Below are positions 5,728-6,030 of a stretch of 6,030 nucleotides of DNA, piece after piece. The notes beneath the pieces are model-generated. The model searched no databases, was not told the origin of the DNA, and saw nothing but the letters and a program-made list of their open reading frames with translations. Numbering within the stretch: position 1 is the stretch's first letter; every line of letters begins with the position of its first letter. Both the position numbers and the translations under genes were made by a program. Source of the DNA: DYEC01 sp034434695 (lineage in GTDB: Bacteria > Chloroflexota > Anaerolineae > Anaerolineales > Anaerolineaceae); NCBI GenBank assembly GCA_034434695.1, contig DAOTYY010000108.1:1-6030 (forward strand), given 5' to 3'.

Positions 5728-5765
5728 ATCGTTATCTTCGTTTTTCACGAAGCGGTGGCAGCCAA
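5707..5765 (-). promoter_or_regulatory. Antiterminator hairpin mutually exclusive with the attenuator terminator
   Basis: On the minus-strand RNA, TTGGCTGCCACC (5765-5754) pairs with GGTGGCA-c-GCCGA (5719-5707) in 12 base pairs with one bulged C and one G-U pair. It encloses a smaller hairpin CTTCG/CGAAG (5752-5748 with 5740-5736). The GGTG at 5719-5716 is the same GGTG that closes the terminator, so only one structure can exist at a time. The 5' arm lies within codons 11-14 of the leader ORF, so a ribosome finishing the leader peptide would cover it and a ribosome stalled earlier would not. Confidence 0.65.
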
Positions 5766-5795
5766 GCCCCGCTCCGCACACATGCAGTTATTCAT
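5745..5795 (-). CDS. Leader peptide MNNCMCAERGLAATAS of a putative Cys attenuator
   Basis: A 16-codon ORF, too short for usual gene calling, starts at ATG 5795-5793 and stops at TGA 5747-5745. AAAGGA (5804-5809) lies 8 nt upstream, a proper SD, and a near-consensus promoter starts the message about 40 nt before. Codons 4 and 6 are Cys (TGC, TGT). With the A-site at codon 6 the ribosome would reach to about 5767, leaving the antiterminator arm (5765-5754) free; at the stop codon it would cover that arm but not the terminator arm (from 5727). This is the geometry of classical ribosome-mediated attenuation as in trpL, with Cys as the likely sensed residue. Expression and the sensed signal are inferred, not shown. 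Confidence 0.6.
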   Translation of the reverse strand: MNNCMCAERGLAATAS

Positions 5796-5840
5796 TCTGA
5801 CCATCCTTTGTAACACGATAGAATATGTAGAATTTACACT

Positions 5841-5868
5841 ATTATAAAGAAAATCTCTTGAAAGTCAA
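5841..5868 (-). promoter_or_regulatory. Near-consensus sigma-70 promoter TTGACT-16-TATAAT of the leader/DUF4395/thioredoxin operon
   Basis: On the minus strand TTGACT (5868-5863) and a perfect TATAAT (5846-5841) are separated by 16 nt. Initiation is expected near 5834, giving a roughly 210-nt leader before the DUF4395 start at 5624. This is the strongest promoter in the window, and a strong promoter followed by a terminator is what an attenuated operon needs. Confidence 0.85.
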
Positions 5869-5919
5869 GCGGGCAACACATATTTTTGTTTTTAGTACTA
5901 ACCTTGCACTTTAAGAACT

Positions 5920-6030
5920 TCATAGAGCCAATTGGCTGCAAATCAACTCGATAGACTGACCTTCGATGAAGCGTGCTTCCAGCCAAACGAGAAGATTTCT
6001 GCGGTGTTCTTGCTGGAGCCGACGCCGAAC
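5920..6030 (-). CDS. Possible C-terminal end of an unidentified gene (partial, enters from right edge)
   Basis: A minus-strand frame is open from the right edge to TGA at 5920-5922, 36 codons, beginning VRRRLQQEHRRNLLVWLEAR and ending ELICSQLAL. The composition (Arg, Leu, Glu, Gln) is that of an amphipathic helical C-terminus and looks coding, but a plus-strand frame is also open here, so strand and reality are uncertain. I do not recognise a family. The strong promoter at 5841-5868 begins only 52 nt after the stop, consistent with a gene boundary. Confidence 0.35.
   Translation of the reverse strand, partial: VRRRLQQEHRRNLLVWLEARFIEGQSIELICSQLAL

Noticed and set aside
1..6030. CRISPR arrays, tRNA or rRNA genes, phage or defence genes
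   Set aside because: No regularly spaced repeats, cloverleaf or rRNA-like sequence and no defence-type domain is visible on either strand.

Overview
The window looks like chromosomal DNA of a free-living bacterium of moderate GC content. Gene spacing, Shine-Dalgarno (SD) sites and sigma-70-type promoters are ordinary bacterial. The gene styles (a MiaB with a CIIPYRRG radical-SAM loop, a DUF4395 plus anchored-thioredoxin pair, a receiver/SpoIIE-phosphatase fusion) would suit the Chloroflexota (Anaerolineae-like), but that placement is an inference and nothing here proves it.

Layout. Positions 1-135 are the right end of an insertion sequence: the last 39 codons of a plus-strand transposase and a short terminal stretch. 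The IS has cut off the 3' end of a minus-strand PLP-dependent class III aminotransferase (to 1055), leaving about 307 native residues with the catalytic Lys but no C-terminal small domain. Upstream of it on the same strand lies a short relic of a sugar/nucleoside-type ABC transporter ATPase (1156-1290), then an AT-rich spacer. This left third reads as a decaying region. Positions 1550-2917 hold an intact miaB (tRNA methylthiotransferase), apparently with a leaderless promoter. A good promoter at 2988-3016 then drives a roughly 100-nt structured RNA ending in a strong intrinsic terminator (3098-3124), immediately before a small conserved-looking 82-aa protein gene (3148-3396).

The right half is on the minus strand. 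A near-consensus promoter (5841-5868) is followed by a 16-codon leader ORF, MNNCMCAERGLAATAS, with its own SD. Its last codons form one arm of an antiterminator that competes with a terminator just before a DUF4395 membrane protein gene (5118-5624). That gene overlaps a membrane-anchored thioredoxin-like gene (4721-5131), and 53 nt further on comes a receiver-SpoIIE/PP2C phosphatase (3429-4667). Two Cys codons within three sit in the leader exactly where a stalled ribosome would leave the antiterminator arm free. The most interesting proposal here is therefore a cysteine-responsive ribosome-mediated attenuator controlling a thiol-redox membrane operon. DUF4395 (Cys-x-x-Cys in a membrane segment) and the thioredoxin (CAPC) are plausibly partners in thiol or sulfur transfer at the membrane. 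The right edge has a possible partial minus-strand coding end (5920-6030) of unknown identity.
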